A DNA stretch of 64,000 nt from Papio anubis (GCF_008728515.1 NC_044990.1:62352879-62416878), one strand, 5' to 3'; shown: positions 1 through 13,079, counted from the first letter of the stretch. Numbers and translations are program-made. The notes: generated by a model not told the origin, from the letters alone.

Positions 1-297
1 GGCCATCTGATTTAGCAAAATATTGTAAATGCTTCCATAAGAATATGGAAAAGTCTTAAATGTGGTGAACATGGTTAAGAAGTAGGATGAAACCAGTACC
101 TTCATAATACATGCTGAAAAGTAAATCATGTTTGTGAAAATAAAGGCAGATAAGGTGGTCTATTATATTAAAGAATTTGCATAGCAAAAAGAAAAAGCAA
201 ACAGGGGAGAAGGCTTAGGGGAAAGTGCAATAACAGAAAGATTTTCACTGTTTGTGGTCTTTTATGCTGAGAAAGATTTAAATAAGTTTGTACTCTG

Positions 298-422
298 TAG
301 AGAAGAAACCAGAGGATGAGATAGAGTAGAAAGTAAGGAGGAAGAAAGGAAATGAGAGAGAAAGGGAAGGAGATGAGGAAAGAAAAGAAGGAGGAAGGGA
401 GAGCGAGAGAGAGAGAGAGATG
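298..422. repeat. Purine-rich (GA) low-complexity tract
   Basis: The plus strand is almost all A and G for about 125 bases and ends in a short (GA)n run. Reading frames across it give only Lys/Glu/Arg-rich peptides typical of low complexity. The remaining DNA in 1-1049 shows no gene or repeat that I recognise. Confidence 0.8.
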
Positions 423-1049
423 CTATGTGAGAGACATTAAGCTAAGAATGAAACTCTCAGATAAGGCATTGTGGGATGGCATCCAGAAGGCAAATGGAGA
501 TGATCCTGGAAAGAAAAGTAAAGGAGGGAAATTTCTTGTTCTAAACCCAGAGGAAAGAAACCTAAATTTTGTAGCTTTATTTTCTCTCTTGTTTGAAAGA
601 TCATCCACAGAGGTAAAATGACCTGGAGACCAAGTAGGAGTTTGTGAAAATGTGAATGGCATATGTAGTCATTGGGATGAGTGAAAGAGGAGGGACCAGG
701 GACAAATATGGCATTTCCTTGTAAACAATTCAGGTGAAATTAGAGAGGATAAATTCCTTTGGTATTCACTCTTGGACACAGATCAAATGGTTTTTCTTTG
801 TTGGCTCAGGGATAGTTATCTTGAACATGAAGTATGAGTTGAACAGGAATCAGACTAAGCTGCTGAAGGAAAAGGTCACATCTTTCTCCCTACTCAATTA
901 GTAATCAAAATGAATCCACATATTATAAGCAGTTTATCTCCACATGGTTTTCATTATATCCTTCAATGTATTCCTGAAGAATTTAGCATCTATCAATTTC
1001 ATTTTAGATGGAAGATTATCTCTTAATTTTAACTCCTGCATCTTTTTGA

Positions 1050-1505
1050 CCTCCTCTATGTGCACATTTCCCCTTTCTGATGAGCCACAGCAGTCTTCTT
1101 GATTTTTTACTTTCCATTTTTAGGACTTTGTCTAAAATCATCTTCACACACATTCTGCTCCTTCTCTTCACCTTTTACTTTTCTGCTCATCTGTCACTTC
1201 TACCAACTAGCTTTCCTGAAGCATCCAAGTTGAAGCTGTTCACCATTCTTGAACATGCTCACACCTCACCTGTGCCACATTCTAGCTTCTTACTCAATTT
1301 TATTTTCTTTATATTATTCTCTGAAATCATGTTGTTATATGCTAAACCAAGTTCATTATTTTATTTTTTTATTGACATGAAAGTTAACTTCATAAATGGA
1401 AGGATTCTGGACAACTTACTCACTCTAATATCTGTAGTCCCTAAAGTAGTGCCTGACAAATAATATGGCTCAAAATATTGTTAATGAAAGACTGAATGGA
1501 TTGGA
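1050..1505 (+). repeat. L2 LINE 3' end
   Basis: This is a diverged match to the last few hundred bases of the ancient mammalian L2 LINE. Visible landmarks are a pyrimidine-rich stretch, a block like 'aatgtaagctccatgag', a 'gtgcctgacaaataat' block, and the ending resembling 'ttgttgaatgaatga' near 1480-1500. Divergence is high, so the boundaries are approximate. Confidence 0.55.
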
Positions 1506-3230
1506 GAAACAGCAATTGCCTGAGAATATACTTCTGGCCTGACTGTGCAATCGACTGCATCACAAAGAAACAAAAAAGAAGAAAGAGGAACAGGAGCTAG
1601 AGCAGGAGGAGGAACAATGACTAATTACAGATTGCCATTTCAGGCATGTCTTTGGGTAATTTTTATACATATACAAAGAAAAACAATCTCCAATACTATT
1701 CTGTAAAAGTATTAGAAAGAAGACAAATAGGTTAAAAACAGTTATATTGGAGTGATAGATCAATTTGCATTTTATGAACTTCAGTATTTTTGTAGATTAT
1801 GTTTTAAAGTTCAATAAAGCAAATATGTTATAAAAAGTTTCAATGAAAACTTTCTGTAAATTTTGTACATTTTGAATATTTGACTTTATTGACTTCTAAT
1901 TTTCCAAGAGAATCTAATTTAATTAATTATAAGATATTTAAATTTAATGAATTTAATGAAATATCACCATTAACTTTTTGGAGGAGATGCTATAGAAATT
2001 CCAAATTATATTCATAAAACAAATTGTTATCTGTTCATTGTAGAAAATCGTTTCCTAAATATTATTAATTTATTCAATTAAAAATAAGCTATTTATGTTG
2101 AGAATAGATCAAAAGTTTGGCTTAGTAGACTAAAACAAAATATAAAAGCTTCTTACTTTGCTATAATAATTTAATAAAATTTACTTTCTTATCCCTTTTG
2201 ATACTCCCATAAAACAAACATTCTACATGAAAAATATGAATACAGCTTTGTTTTGTCCTTTAACAAACTTGAATTATTCTGTATGGAATTGCAGAAATAC
2301 AGCAGATAAATTCTGGCAAATTCTTGAAATTTGGAAAGAGCATGAAACCATGAAGATTTTCCTAATGTGGTGAAAAGAACACTTCAGACAAAATAAGGTC
2401 ACATGGGACTTGGCAGTCAGTACTACAGAAGAAAAGAGCTCTTGAAAATGGCCTGCAATGCCCTTTCTATGAAACAGGTAGGTATTTGGTTCAATACTAG
2501 TTCTGCATATATTGCATATTGCATATCATTCTCTAGCTGTTTGAAGTTAAAAGTAAAATCTCTTTTATCCCATATTTTGAACTGAGTTTAGCTGGGACCA
2601 GCTAACAGATCCATCTTAAATATACTGTATTTTCTAATTTCTTACACCACAAGTCTTTTTGTTTGGTTTGTTTCCTGTAAATCTCACTGGTTTTCTAAAA
2701 ATACATCCAAAAATACAGGTTTTTTTTTTTTTTTTTAATATAAGTACATTATAAACAAAACATAAACAACAAATACAGAATTTACTTAGGTCACAGTACT
2801 AAGGAATGTTGTTAACCCAGGACAATGGGCACTGCATTTAGTCTTAAATTAAATTAATTCAAATCATGGGAATACTCATTGCTACTACCTAATAAAAATC
2901 TATGAGAAAAGAGGCAAATATATTAAACAAATACATTTATAATTTAATTAATGGATCAATTTTAACTTTAAAAACTTATATTTTATATCAGAGAAATATG
3001 GAGTAAGAAGTTAAAGGGAAAACACAAAATGTTTCAAAGCAAAACCACATACAATCTGCATAAAACAATACAGAAATGTTAAAATAAAATATGCCTATGA
3101 AAATGTTTCTTTCAGAGATGATAGTATAAACATTTCCAATTGTTAGCATTTGATGTAAAATTATGTAACTGAAATAATTTAAAGAATTTACAGTGCATTT
3201 TCAATATAACCTGAAATGTACGTAGAACAA
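1506..3230. other. AT-rich DNA, nothing recognised
   Basis: No gene, young repeat or structured RNA is visible. A run of 17 T lies at 2720-2736 without Alu or L1 sequence beside it. Short open frames here lack any recognisable protein pattern. Confidence 0.5.
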
Positions 3231-3239
3231 AAATACATG

Positions 3240-3375
3240 CATTGTCTTTTCACTTGATCCTCTCGAGAACACCGTTAGTTGAGGCATACGTTTAGATAGT
3301 GAAGGAGAGTGTTCTGGAAAGTCACTCATTCAAGTATGCAAAGAGGTTACAGTTAGAACCTAGGACTGCCAGCTT
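3240..3375 (-). repeat. MIR-like SINE fragment
   Basis: The order of blocks (a gain-of-deletion form of 'ttagatagtgaaggagag', then 'aagtcactcattcaagt', then 'gttagaacctaggactgcc') resembles a MIR core read in reverse. It is very diverged and could be chance. Confidence 0.35.
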
Positions 3376-3884
3376 TTTAATTCATACATTTGTATGATCA
3401 ATCATTCACGTATCAAAGGTTATATATAAATACCTGTTATATGTCAAATATACTATGTTGAACATGAGAGATTCTACCTGTAATTCTTGCTGTTATGCAA
3501 ATTAAAACACCACATTTTAAAATTAATAGTGTGGTAGTATTCTGTAAAGAAAAAGAGGAAGCCGAGTATTGACAGTGAGAAAAATATAGTGTAGCTTAGG
3601 TCAGCAAAGGCTACCTTGAGAAAACAACAGTGTTTATTCTATGCACGATGTATTGGATTTTCCATAGCTTTTCTAATTTCATGTATTGTGTTTCATTGTA
3701 TGCCAAGATTTTCAAGGCATGAGTCCTAATTTTGGCTTGAGAAAATGATGACATTCCTGTCACTTTACTATTAAAACAAAATGTGTGTAGAAATGTCTCA
3801 GGACACATTTTATTTGTACCTACAGCCCCTACCTTTGACTAAATAAATGCTTCTTCAAATAAAGGACTATTTCAACTTTTAAAT

Positions 3885-5850
3885 TTGATAAATGAATTCA
3901 GGAAAGTTTCATGATAAAAAATTAATGTACAAAAATTAGTATCATTTCTATATACCAATAATGATCAAGCTGAGAATCAAATTAAGAAGGCAATCTCATT
4001 CACAATAGCAACAAAAAAATAAAATATCTAGGTATATATCTAACTAAAGATATGTTTAATTAAAAAATCTTTGCAAGGAAAACTAAAAAACATGGATGAA
4101 ATAAATTATAGATGACATCAACAAATAGAAAAACATCCCATGCTCATAGATTGAAAAAATTAATATTATTAAAATGACCATAAAGCCCAAAGCAATCTCC
4201 AAATTCAATGCAATTCCTATCAAGATACCAACATTATCACAGAATTAGAAAAAAAAATCCTAAAATTCACATGAAACCACAAAAGAGCCTGACTAGCCAA
4301 AGCAATCCTAAGTAAAAAGAAAAAAGCTAGAGGCATCACATTACCTAACTTCAAATTAGACAATGCTATAGTGACAAAAACAGCATGGTAGTGATATAAA
4401 AATAGACACATAGATTAATGAAACAGAACAAAGAACCCAGAAATAAAGCCACATATTTATAGACAACTGATCTTTGACAAAGCTGACAAAATCATGTACT
4501 GGGGAAAGGACAGCCTTTTGAATAAATGGTGCTGGTAAAATTGGATTGCCAAATGCAGAAAAATAAAATTGGACTCCTATTGTTCATGATATGCAAAAGT
4601 CAATTCAAGATGGATTAAAGAGTTAAACATTAGACCTGAAACTATAAAATACTAAAAGAAAACCGGGTGAAAACTCTTCTGGACATTGACTTAGGCAAAG
4701 AATTCATGACTAAGATCTCAAGAGTATAAGCAACCAAAGCAAAAATAGGCAAATAGGGCTTAATTAAACTAAAAAGCTTCTGCATGGCCGAAGAAATAAT
4801 CAATAAATTGAACAGACAACCTGCAGAATTGGAGAAAACATTTCCAAAACTATGCATCCAATAGGAGACTAATATTCAGAATTTACAAGGTACTCAAGCA
4901 AGTCAACAACATCAAAGTAAAACCACACAGTCATAGCCCTATTAAAAAGTGGGCAAGGGATGTGAACAGACATTTGAAAAAAAAAAAAACTAAAAAACTA
5001 AAAATAGCCAACAAACATATGAAAAAATGCTCAACATCACTAACCTTCAGAGAAATGCACATTAAAACCACAATGAGATATCATCTTATACCAATCAGAA
5101 TGGCTTTTATGAAAAAGTAAAAAAATAACAGATGTTGGTGAAGTGCAGAGAAATGGAATTCTCATGCACTGTTCATGGGAATCTAAATTAGTATAACCTC
5201 TATGGAAAAGAGTAGTATTTCTCAAAAAACTAAAAACAGAACTATGATTCGATCCAGCAATCCTACTACTGAACATCTACCCATAAGAAAATAAATCATT
5301 ACATTAAAAAAAATCTGCACGAGTATATTTGTTGCAGCACTGTTCACAATAACAAAGGTGTACAAGCAACATAAGTGTCTGTCAATGCATGATTGAATAA
5401 CACATATATATCTACATATGTAAAGATAGCAAAGATGTGGAAGCAACATAAGTGTCTATCAATGGATGATTGGATACACATACATACAAAATGGAATACT
5501 AGTCAGTCACAAAAATGAATAAAATCATGTCTTTTGCTGCAACATGGATAGAACTTGAGTTCATTCATTTGAATGAAACAACTCAGAAACAGAAAGTCAA
5601 ATACCACATGTTCTCACTTTTAGTGGGAGCTTAAAAAAAGTGTGTGCACATGGACAGATGTGTAGAAAAATTGACATCAAAGACACAAAAAATGGGAAGT
5701 TGGGAGTGGGGTAAGGGATGAGAAATTAATTAATGGGTACAATGTGAATATTCCATTGATGGTTACCCTAAAACCCATACTTAACCACTATCCAATATAT
5801 CGATGTAACAAAACTTCACTTTTACCTCTTAAATTTATACAAATATTAAA
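3885..5850 (+). mobile_element. L1 fragment: ORF2 3' part plus 3' UTR, dead
   Basis: About 2 kb of LINE-1 in sense orientation. It begins inside ORF2 ('ataaatgaattcag', 'tttctatataccaataatg') and runs through the ORF2 C-terminal coding region to a 3' UTR with the 'gggtacaatgtgaata' and 'gatgtaacaaaacttcac' blocks. Many stops and frameshifts break ORF2, so it makes no reverse transcriptase. The 3' UTR type suggests an L1MA/L1PB-age element rather than a young L1PA. A clear poly(A) tail and target duplication are not visible. A 77-bp tandem duplication lies inside at about 5354-5507. Confidence 0.85.
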
Positions 5851-6149
5851 CCTCAAGATTTCAAAATAGGGTTAAATTACAAAATATCTGCTGTTGTTAT
5901 ATTGAAATAAAGTTATTTCCAGAAGAATACAGCTTAAGCTGTTTCATTATTACTAAAAACTAAGATGAGGATGAGAGAAAAGTGGAAGTTTGGAATGGAA
6001 CAGTAAGGGGGGCAAATTGTATGTATTTCAATAATAGGCACAAGTTCAAAATGGATTGCAGAGTTCTCAAACGTTCTCTACATGTGAACTAACCAAGGCT
6101 GATCTAATTAAAACCAACTGTGTACTTCATGCACTGAAAAGGAAAGGAC
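5851..6149. other. AT-rich DNA, nothing recognised
   Basis: Short unassigned stretch between the L1 fragment and a MIR. Confidence 0.4.
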
Positions 6150-6290
6150 AACAAGGTGTGGAAAGTTTGGGTTCTAATCTTAGCTCTACCATTTACTAAT
6201 TAAGTGATTTAATTTCACTAAGCCTCTGCTTCCTATCTTATAGAAAGGAGAAAAATAGCATATAACATTTCTGGGAAAATTTCATGGCAT
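6150..6290 (+). repeat. MIR SINE
   Basis: The block order matches the MIR core: 'ggttctaatcttagctctacc', 'atttactaattaagtgattt', then 'taagcctctgcttcctat'. This is an old tRNA-derived SINE, diverged from its consensus. Confidence 0.65.
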
Positions 6291-9200
6291 AAAATGTATG
6301 ACTCCATTTTGAATATAGAGGTATAAAATGATTCTAAAGCATTAATAGAAATAGTATTAAAAAACAATGGCCTAGATCAAAATTATAATATACTTTTTTT
6401 GAAGACTTGAAATTGCAAATTATTGTAGCCCTTCCTTCATTTCTCCAAACAATTTATTTTGTCATGAGTGAGACTTAAAAATAATTTAGTCCTAATTAAA
6501 TTACCGGGTAAATTTCCATCAAGTTGAGAATTGCATCTTAGTCACATCTTACCTGAAGGACTGTAAGCTACTTGTTTTTCTAAATTCTTGACCATTAATG
6601 TGTACTACTACCATGTCGTACTGTATTCCAAAGTTCTTAAAACACCTCTATCCCCATGCAACTTTCAAACTATGTAGGTCAGATTATCATAATGTACAAC
6701 TCTACAAGAATCATAATTTTGTCTTAACCGTTCAGTATGAAAATCACGCTTGTAGCAACCACGTAGAACCAAATTAAAATGACTAAGAATTGCAGACAGG
6801 TGCACTGGCAGAGGACGATTCCTCACTTTCAACATTTAAGAAAAATTCCCTTGCCAGCCTCTTTTTCCTAATGAGCCATATTGATGATGATGGATTTCAA
6901 AAGAATGAGACTACTACAAAAATCAATGCATTAGTGAGATGAACATATTTTAACTTCCAAAAACGACTGATAAAAAAAGAAAAGATAAAATATATTGCAT
7001 TGGTCTCTAGCCTATTACACCATATGTCCTAACTCAAGAACCAGGTGAAATACTGTAATGTGTACATAAAAAATGAAAAGAACTTCTATATACTTATATT
7101 CCAATTGGAGGGGGAAAAGCAGATAAAAAGAGCAGTAAGGTAAATAATATCAAGAGAATGGGAACTATTCTCTTTACATTTTTGCTGTTTCCTCCAACGT
7201 GTTCTTCCATGTTTTGTTCAACAAATTTTAAGTGATTGTAATAATGTACTTTACTCACTTCCTTTAGGCGATGATTCTATGGGCTGGTAGATTTTACTGC
7301 TTAGAAAATAACACTGAAACATCCTCAATTTGTTCTCTCTGTAATTCTAAGTACTTGTTACAAGTTTGTTAGTTTGCCCTACGCCATGCATCTGAGCAAG
7401 AACTGTGTATTACATCTGGACTTAGTGCTCAGTAAAATATTGTTCTTTATTATTTCTTTAAATTGGAGGAGGTATAATTGATATCATTTAAGAAAATTTT
7501 TTAAAATCAAAAACAACATGCAAAGAGGTTTCTCTGGATTCCAGCAGCAACTGCTCTTGCAGAACCTGTTGCTGTTTCCTTTCCAATTATATGGAAAGCA
7601 ACCTATCTCCTTTCTGTGTCAGATTTGTGAACCTGTGTTAGGAATTTTCAGGCACCATAAAACTCTGCTAAATCACTTAGCATTCTGCTTCAGTTTCTCC
7701 TTACAGCATTTACTTTGTTTACTTTGCAGTCTTTGAATGCTTCAGCGGCTTTGGTGCCCTTATGTCACTATCCAGCCCCAAGACAAACCCTGCCCAGGGC
7801 AGAGCCTTTGCAGAGAGTATCATTTAAATGCAGATGAAATAGCCGCATTCTGGGCTCCATTGTTGATGACTCCACTTTGTTCATGATGCAGAATATTGCT
7901 TCTAGGAAATGATGATGAACTGTTTAAGAAACCTGATTATCTATTTTGACTATATTTCATAAAACTATCTTTCATAGATATAAAATTTGTAATTCACTAA
8001 CACTTCTGAAAAACATGAATCTGATTCTGTTTTCCTGTACCTGTATTGAAATACAATTACAAGATCAACTGTCTACATAGCTGAGTCTTAAAATAAATGT
8101 TAACTTTCCACTTTACTTTGCCAATCATGACTTGGCTGCTTATAATTAAATGTTAGACCATTTTTACCCTTAGGGAACTAGGATCTGAAAAGCTCATATT
8201 CCACTACCTAGAAACAAAATAATGGTCTTAGATTTTCTTTTCTTGTGAAAAGGCACTATTGAAGGTGAATAAGCCAAAGTTGATTTAGGACATGTCATGT
8301 TGTCTGAAGTAGGTATTTCTGAAAAAGTTAACATGCTGGATGGTCGAGCACAGTTTGAGATGATCCAGATACCCAATTTTTAGTTGGTCCCATCCAGAAA
8401 GAGTCCTAAGTGCCTATACTGAAATAGTTCAGTTTACTAAATAAATTCGGTTTTAGAACTTGATTCCCTAGAACCATGGTGTGGCACAACTAATGAGATA
8501 TTCTCCTGGTAGAATAAGGACTGGCATTTAACACAAAGCAGGGCTGCAAAATTACCTCCCTGGGCAATGTTAACGTGCATCTATTCAAGCTTCTCAGAGA
8601 ACTGAAATTTAGAAAGAGTTAGTCATGGCTGGCTTCCCAATATTGACCAATTTTAAGAACTCCTCATTTTCTTAAAATGTCCTCTTTCTTTCTCATCTAT
8701 TTTGGAATGCATATGCACCTCATTAAATTATTATTTTTTGTCTTTTGTGGGTGTGATTGGCAGTAAAGCATTAAATTCTTTCCTCAGTTTTAGCTATGAA
8801 TTCCTTTATGGTTGGATCACATGTAAAGCATGGCTACCCAATCTTCTTTATTTCTCTGCATCAACAAACTATACATCCACCTCGATAATATGTGATAAAT
8901 TCAAATCTCTTTCTATTAGCTTTTTAAAGATTTATAAAGTTTCTTTCATTTCAAATAGATTTCTTAATTTTGGCTTGCTTATACTCTTACATTTTTCCTA
9001 TTTCTGTAAAGTTCACCCACGTTCAGTATTTATAATTTACACCAGTTCCTTAACATTTAGTGTTTTAATGATCTTATAACACAATATTAATAATATAGTG
9101 GACATTTAGAAATGTCACTCCTCTTACTCCTCAATATATCATTTCAGAAATTGTGATACATTCTACTATTTTTTTTTTTGGTCATTGAATCAAATATTTC

Positions 9201-9780
9201 AGAACATCAAGAGACTTCACAAGTGTTTCCTCATAGGACTTGGTTTTGTTAATTTTGCAACAAAAATAAAAGATTATATGTGAAAATCAGTTTTGCAAGC
9301 TGTGCCAATAGTTGGAAAAATACTCTTACTTCATCAAGCAAATTCTAATTACTTCATTTTCCTAAGAAAATAATGAGAGATACAGTTAAAGATTTATACA
9401 CAAACTGAGTTAAAAAGAGCCTGACCCACAGACAGAAATGTGTAACCATACTATTAATTCATAAGATAGAGTATCTTTTATAACCAATAAAATATTTTCA
9501 AATAATTTTATAGTATCTTAAAAGGGACAAAATTATAAATATAGAATGTCAACAATATGAATATGTACATGCATAAATATATGCATATACGAATATATGA
9601 ATGTATTATACACATACACACATATGAGTCAAAGACCCTCAGAAACAAGAGTACCAAAATGTTAAAATTGGACCCATCTAGGTGGTAATATTTAGAGGTT
9701 TCTGTTCCCTTTATCTGTTTATATTTCTCTATATTTGCCTGGGGCATATATTATGCTACAAAGTAAAAAATCAGTTTTTA
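6291..9780. other. Gene-free DNA, mostly unassigned
   Basis: No coding exon or known repeat is recognised in these 3.5 kb. The section at about 7510-7910 is less AT-rich than its surroundings and has few simple repeats, so it is a candidate for conserved noncoding sequence, but conservation cannot be judged from one sequence. An alternating AT tract with tatatgcata-type words lies at about 9560-9640. Confidence 0.45.
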
Positions 9781-10110
9781 GCCGGGCACAGTGGCTCACA
9801 CCTGTGATCCCAGCACTTTGGGAGGCCAAGGAGGGTGGATCACCTGAGGTCAGAAGAACCTCTACTAAAATACAAAAATTAGCTCTACTAAATAGCTCTA
9901 CTATTAGTTCTACTAAAAATACAAAAATTAGCTAGGCATGATGGCCCACGCCTGTAATCTCAGCTACTCAGAAGGCTGAGGCAGGAGAATCACTTGAACC
10001 CAGGAGACGAAGGTTTCCATGAGCTGAGATTGTGCCATTGCACTCCAGCCTGGACAAGAGTGAAACTCCATCACAAAAAAATAAAAAATAAATAAATTTA
10101 AAAAAAAAAT
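9781..10110 (+). mobile_element. Alu (AluS-like) with internal duplication
   Basis: Starts 'gccgggcacagtggctcac' and ends in an A-rich tail interrupted by T (10073-10110). The left arm has lost the stretch after 'cacctgaggtcag'. The middle carries repeated copies of a 'ctctactaaaatacaaaaat' type segment between about 9866 and 9930, an internal rearrangement not found in normal Alus. Pol III retroposon, not expected to be active. Confidence 0.9.
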
Positions 10111-10190
10111 CCATTCTTAGAAACAGATAAAATTCTATTTTTCTTTAAAGAATAAAAATATAACAGTCCGGCCTTCTCAATATCTCTTCT

Positions 10191-10496
10191 TTTTTTTTTT
10201 TTTTTTTTTTTTTTGTGAAACGGAGTCTCACTCTGTCGCCCAAGCTAGAATGCAGTGGCACGATCTCGGCTCACTGCAAGCTCCGCTTCCCGGGTTCACG
10301 CCATTCTCCTGCCTCAGCCTCCCCAGCAGCTGGGACTACAGGCGCCCGCCACCACACCCGGCTCATTTTTTGTATTTTTGTAGAGACGGGGTTTCACCGT
10401 GTTAGCCAGGATGGTCTCCATCTCCTGACCTCGTGATCCGCCCGCCTCGGCCTCCCAAAGTGCTGGGATTACAGGCGTGAGCCAGTGCGCCCGTCC
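10191..10496 (-). mobile_element. AluY, full length
   Basis: Reverse-orientation Alu: a long T run, then 'gagtctcactctgtcgccc', ending with 'gtgagccagtgcgcccg'. AluY-type positions include 'ctcactgcaagctccgc' and 'tcacgccattctcctgcc'. A perfect 15-bp target-site duplication, ctcaatatctcttct, flanks it at 10176-10190 and 10497-10511, so the insertion is intact and fairly young. Confidence 0.95.
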
Positions 10497-10511
10497 CTCA
10501 ATATCTCTTCT

Positions 10512-11099
10512 CATGCGAGAGATAATGTTTTTTAAAATGTCTGTCTATTTGCACAAGTAAACTAACTACACCAGAAGTATAAACTCTAGTCTCCCCTATT
10601 CCAAAGTCGCTCCCTGGGAATGAATCAAACAACAAAGATGTTTCCTGAACCCTTACAAAGAGTCAGGTGCCATTTAATCACCATCAAAGCACCAAATAAA
10701 TCCCAGAGGCCCCAGATAGAGGCAGTATGTGGGCCATCAATTCCGCAGGCACCTGCTAAGTAGCATCTCTGTGCACACTTAAAGCACACCTAGGAAACTT
10801 TTCTGGCAGTAACTGATTAGGCTACATTTGTGACCGACAAGCAATTCCCCTTACCTCAATAGCAGAATAAAGGGGGAAATAAACGAAGTTACTTCCCTTT
10901 TGTACTCAGTTGGTAAAACAAGTTTCAAATTGAACAATTGGCCCATTTTACCTCTAATAATGCCTTAGTTCACACTACGTTTTTTTGTTTTTGTTTTTGT
11001 TTTTGTTGTTGTTTTTTTAACAGGTGTTGATCTTAAAATTATAAAATCTTAGATTTTCAAGATTGTTTATAAATCATTTTGACATCTGAGTCTTCACAG
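10512..11099. other. Unassigned DNA
   Basis: No gene seen. 10590-10870 is more balanced in base composition than its flanks and has no recognised repeat. A T/G-rich run (TTTTTG units) lies at 10981-11018. Confidence 0.4.
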
Positions 11100-11250
11100 T
11101 TAAAGTCCATACAAATGATCTGGAGATATTGCTAAAATGAATTTCCTGGGTTCCACTTTCAGAAATTCTGATTTGATGGGCTAGAAATTTGTACTGCAAA
11201 AACATCTCCAGTGTAACTAGGATTCGGGTGGCCCATGGATAACTTTTTTT
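11100..11250. repeat. MER5-type hAT-Charlie DNA transposon fossil
   Basis: Blocks such as 'gaatttcctgggttccac', 'cagaaattctgattt', 'ggctagaaatttgtactg' and 'catctccagtgtaactag' follow the order of the MER5A element ('ctgggccccac', 'attctgattcagtaggtc', 'aggaatctgcattt', 'ctccccaggtgattctga'). This is an ancient nonautonomous hAT copy. Confidence 0.6.
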
Positions 11251-11577
11251 GCACTTCAACAATGGTTAATTGTGAAAATACAATTAACAAATATATTGAT
11301 TTTCTAAAAAAGGAGAAAAGAATAATCATTAGCAAGTTTAAGATTACCTATACATCGTTAAGTTATATTTATTTGACACAACCAGGTGACTTCCACGTCC
11401 TCATTTCTGTTCACAGCACTCCAGTTTGGTAAAATAAAATGTAGAAAACACAACAAAACAAACTAAAAACAAAATTACCCTAGTAGATCAAAGAAATAGA
11501 ACTAATATTGGCTTCAGTAGATTCTCAATACTTTACTAAAAAGTCAGTAGTGTTATAGAATTCTTTTTCTTTCTTCT

Positions 11578-11907
11578 TTCTTTTTTCTTTTTTTTTTTTG
11601 GCTTTTATTATTATTATTATTTTTAATTTTGAGACAGAGTGTCTCTCTGTAGTTCAGGTTGCAGTACAGTGGAGTGATTATAGCTCACTGCAGCCTGGCA
11701 CTTCTGGTCTCAAGCAATCCCTGAGTCTCAGCCTTCTGAGTAGCTGAGACTACAGGCCCATGTCGCCACACCCTGCTGTTTTTTTAGTTTGTAAAGATGG
11801 GAACTCGCTATGTTGACTAGTCCAGTGTTAAACTCCTGGCCTCAAGTGATCCTCTGACATTGGCCTCCCAAAGTGTTTGGATCATGGGCATGAGCCCCGA
11901 TGCCCAG
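11578..11907 (-). mobile_element. AluJ-type Alu
   Basis: Reverse-orientation Alu with a mutated poly-T/TTA tail (11578-11624) followed by 'gagacagagtgtctctctg'. Divergence is high and it has AluJ-like words ('gattatagctcactgcagcc', 'ctcctggcctcaagtgatcc'), so this is one of the oldest Alus here. Confidence 0.85.
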
Positions 11908-12615
11908 ATGTTTTATAATTTTGAAGAGGGAATCTTCAAGAAGTTCAATTGGTTTATAACAATTTGTAAAGCAGAGGAAACTTTTCCACTAGGCACAGTA
12001 AGCACAATACCAAGGGTCCACACTATTTTTAATATTCAAGAAATTGTTTTACTTTCTTTTACAGTTAGAAAAACAAACTCTAAGAAGAATATGTTTTAAT
12101 ACATAATATTAACATGTTTGTCTTTATATCAACACAGATGTAACATACAATTTTTAATGAGAAAAAGGAACCATGATGGCAAAGTCGCTTAGGGACCATG
12201 AAACGTAAATTCTTGCCCACTCCTTTAAATACGTAGGCTTGCTCTTTTTTATTAATCTCACCACCCTGACAGACATTCAATTCTGCCCTTGCCAACCCTG
12301 GGTCCTCAAAAGCCTCCTCACCATATATCTTTGTTTGTGCTTCCAAATTGTCAGGCTCAGTTGACTGACATCACTAAAAACATGTGTGAAATAGCTTACT
12401 TGGGCTTCAAATGGCCTGTCCTGAATTTTCAATGCTCTGTGTCAATCACTGCTTCTAGCCGCAATGCTTAATCTTATGAGCTTTCAAGCTCCCAATCTTT
12501 TCCTGGTTCCTTATTCTCTGCAGACAAATTTCCCTTATAAAGGTATTTAAGGACTCCGGGAAATTTTTTTCCTTTATATTTGGTCTCCTTCTTATGCATA
12601 ATCTTTATAGCATTA
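11908..12615. other. Unassigned DNA
   Basis: No coding or repeat feature recognised. Confidence 0.4.
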
Positions 12616-12617
12616 TT

Positions 12618-12712
12618 GTTCCTTTTCTTTCCTTCTTTTCTTCCTTCCTCCCTACCTTCCTCTCTCTCTTCCTCCCTTCCATCTTCTCTCTTCCTTCCTT
12701 TCTTCCTAGCTC
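12618..12712. repeat. CT-rich low-complexity tract
   Basis: Almost pure pyrimidine on the plus strand, built from TTCC, TCTC and CTTT words. The antisense frame gives a Glu/Lys/Arg-rich peptide that is not a gene. Confidence 0.85.
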
Positions 12713-12810
12713 TAAAAAAAAAAGTCACTGTTCTAGTTGAATACATCCTTTTATTTTTAAATTTGTTTCTGCATAGTTACTAATAACCTTTGTTGTCATT
12801 TCTCTCTCTC

Positions 12811-12886
12811 TTTTTTTTTTTTTTTTTTTTTTTTTGAGGTAACATCTCACTCTGTCACGCAGACTGGAGTGCAGTGGTACAATTCC
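12811..12886 (-). mobile_element. Truncated Alu fragment
   Basis: Poly-T run, then 'tctcactctgtcacgcagac' and 'ggagtgcagtggtacaattc', after which homology stops. Only the 3' end of a reverse-oriented Alu is present. Confidence 0.85.
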
Positions 12887-13079
12887 ATATTCTTCTTGAT
12901 CATTCTATATATGTATTTACTATCAGCAATTCTCACCCATTGTTTAAAATCTCTCCTTTCTTATCTCCCAGTACACCTCCAAAGATGTGTTTTGCCTCTA
13001 ACTTTCCTTCTCTGCCTACATGAAAGAACAGAATATTGTGCCTGTCAAATTCATTATATTTATAGCTTTATTTAAATTA

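Noticed and set aside
1080..1463. 127-codon ORF
   Set aside because: It lies in a diverged L2 end and is a hydrophobic chance frame without homology to a known protein.
8702..9079. 125-codon ORF on the plus strand
   Set aside because: AT-driven Phe/Leu/Ser-rich frame with no signal for an exon and no recognisable domain.
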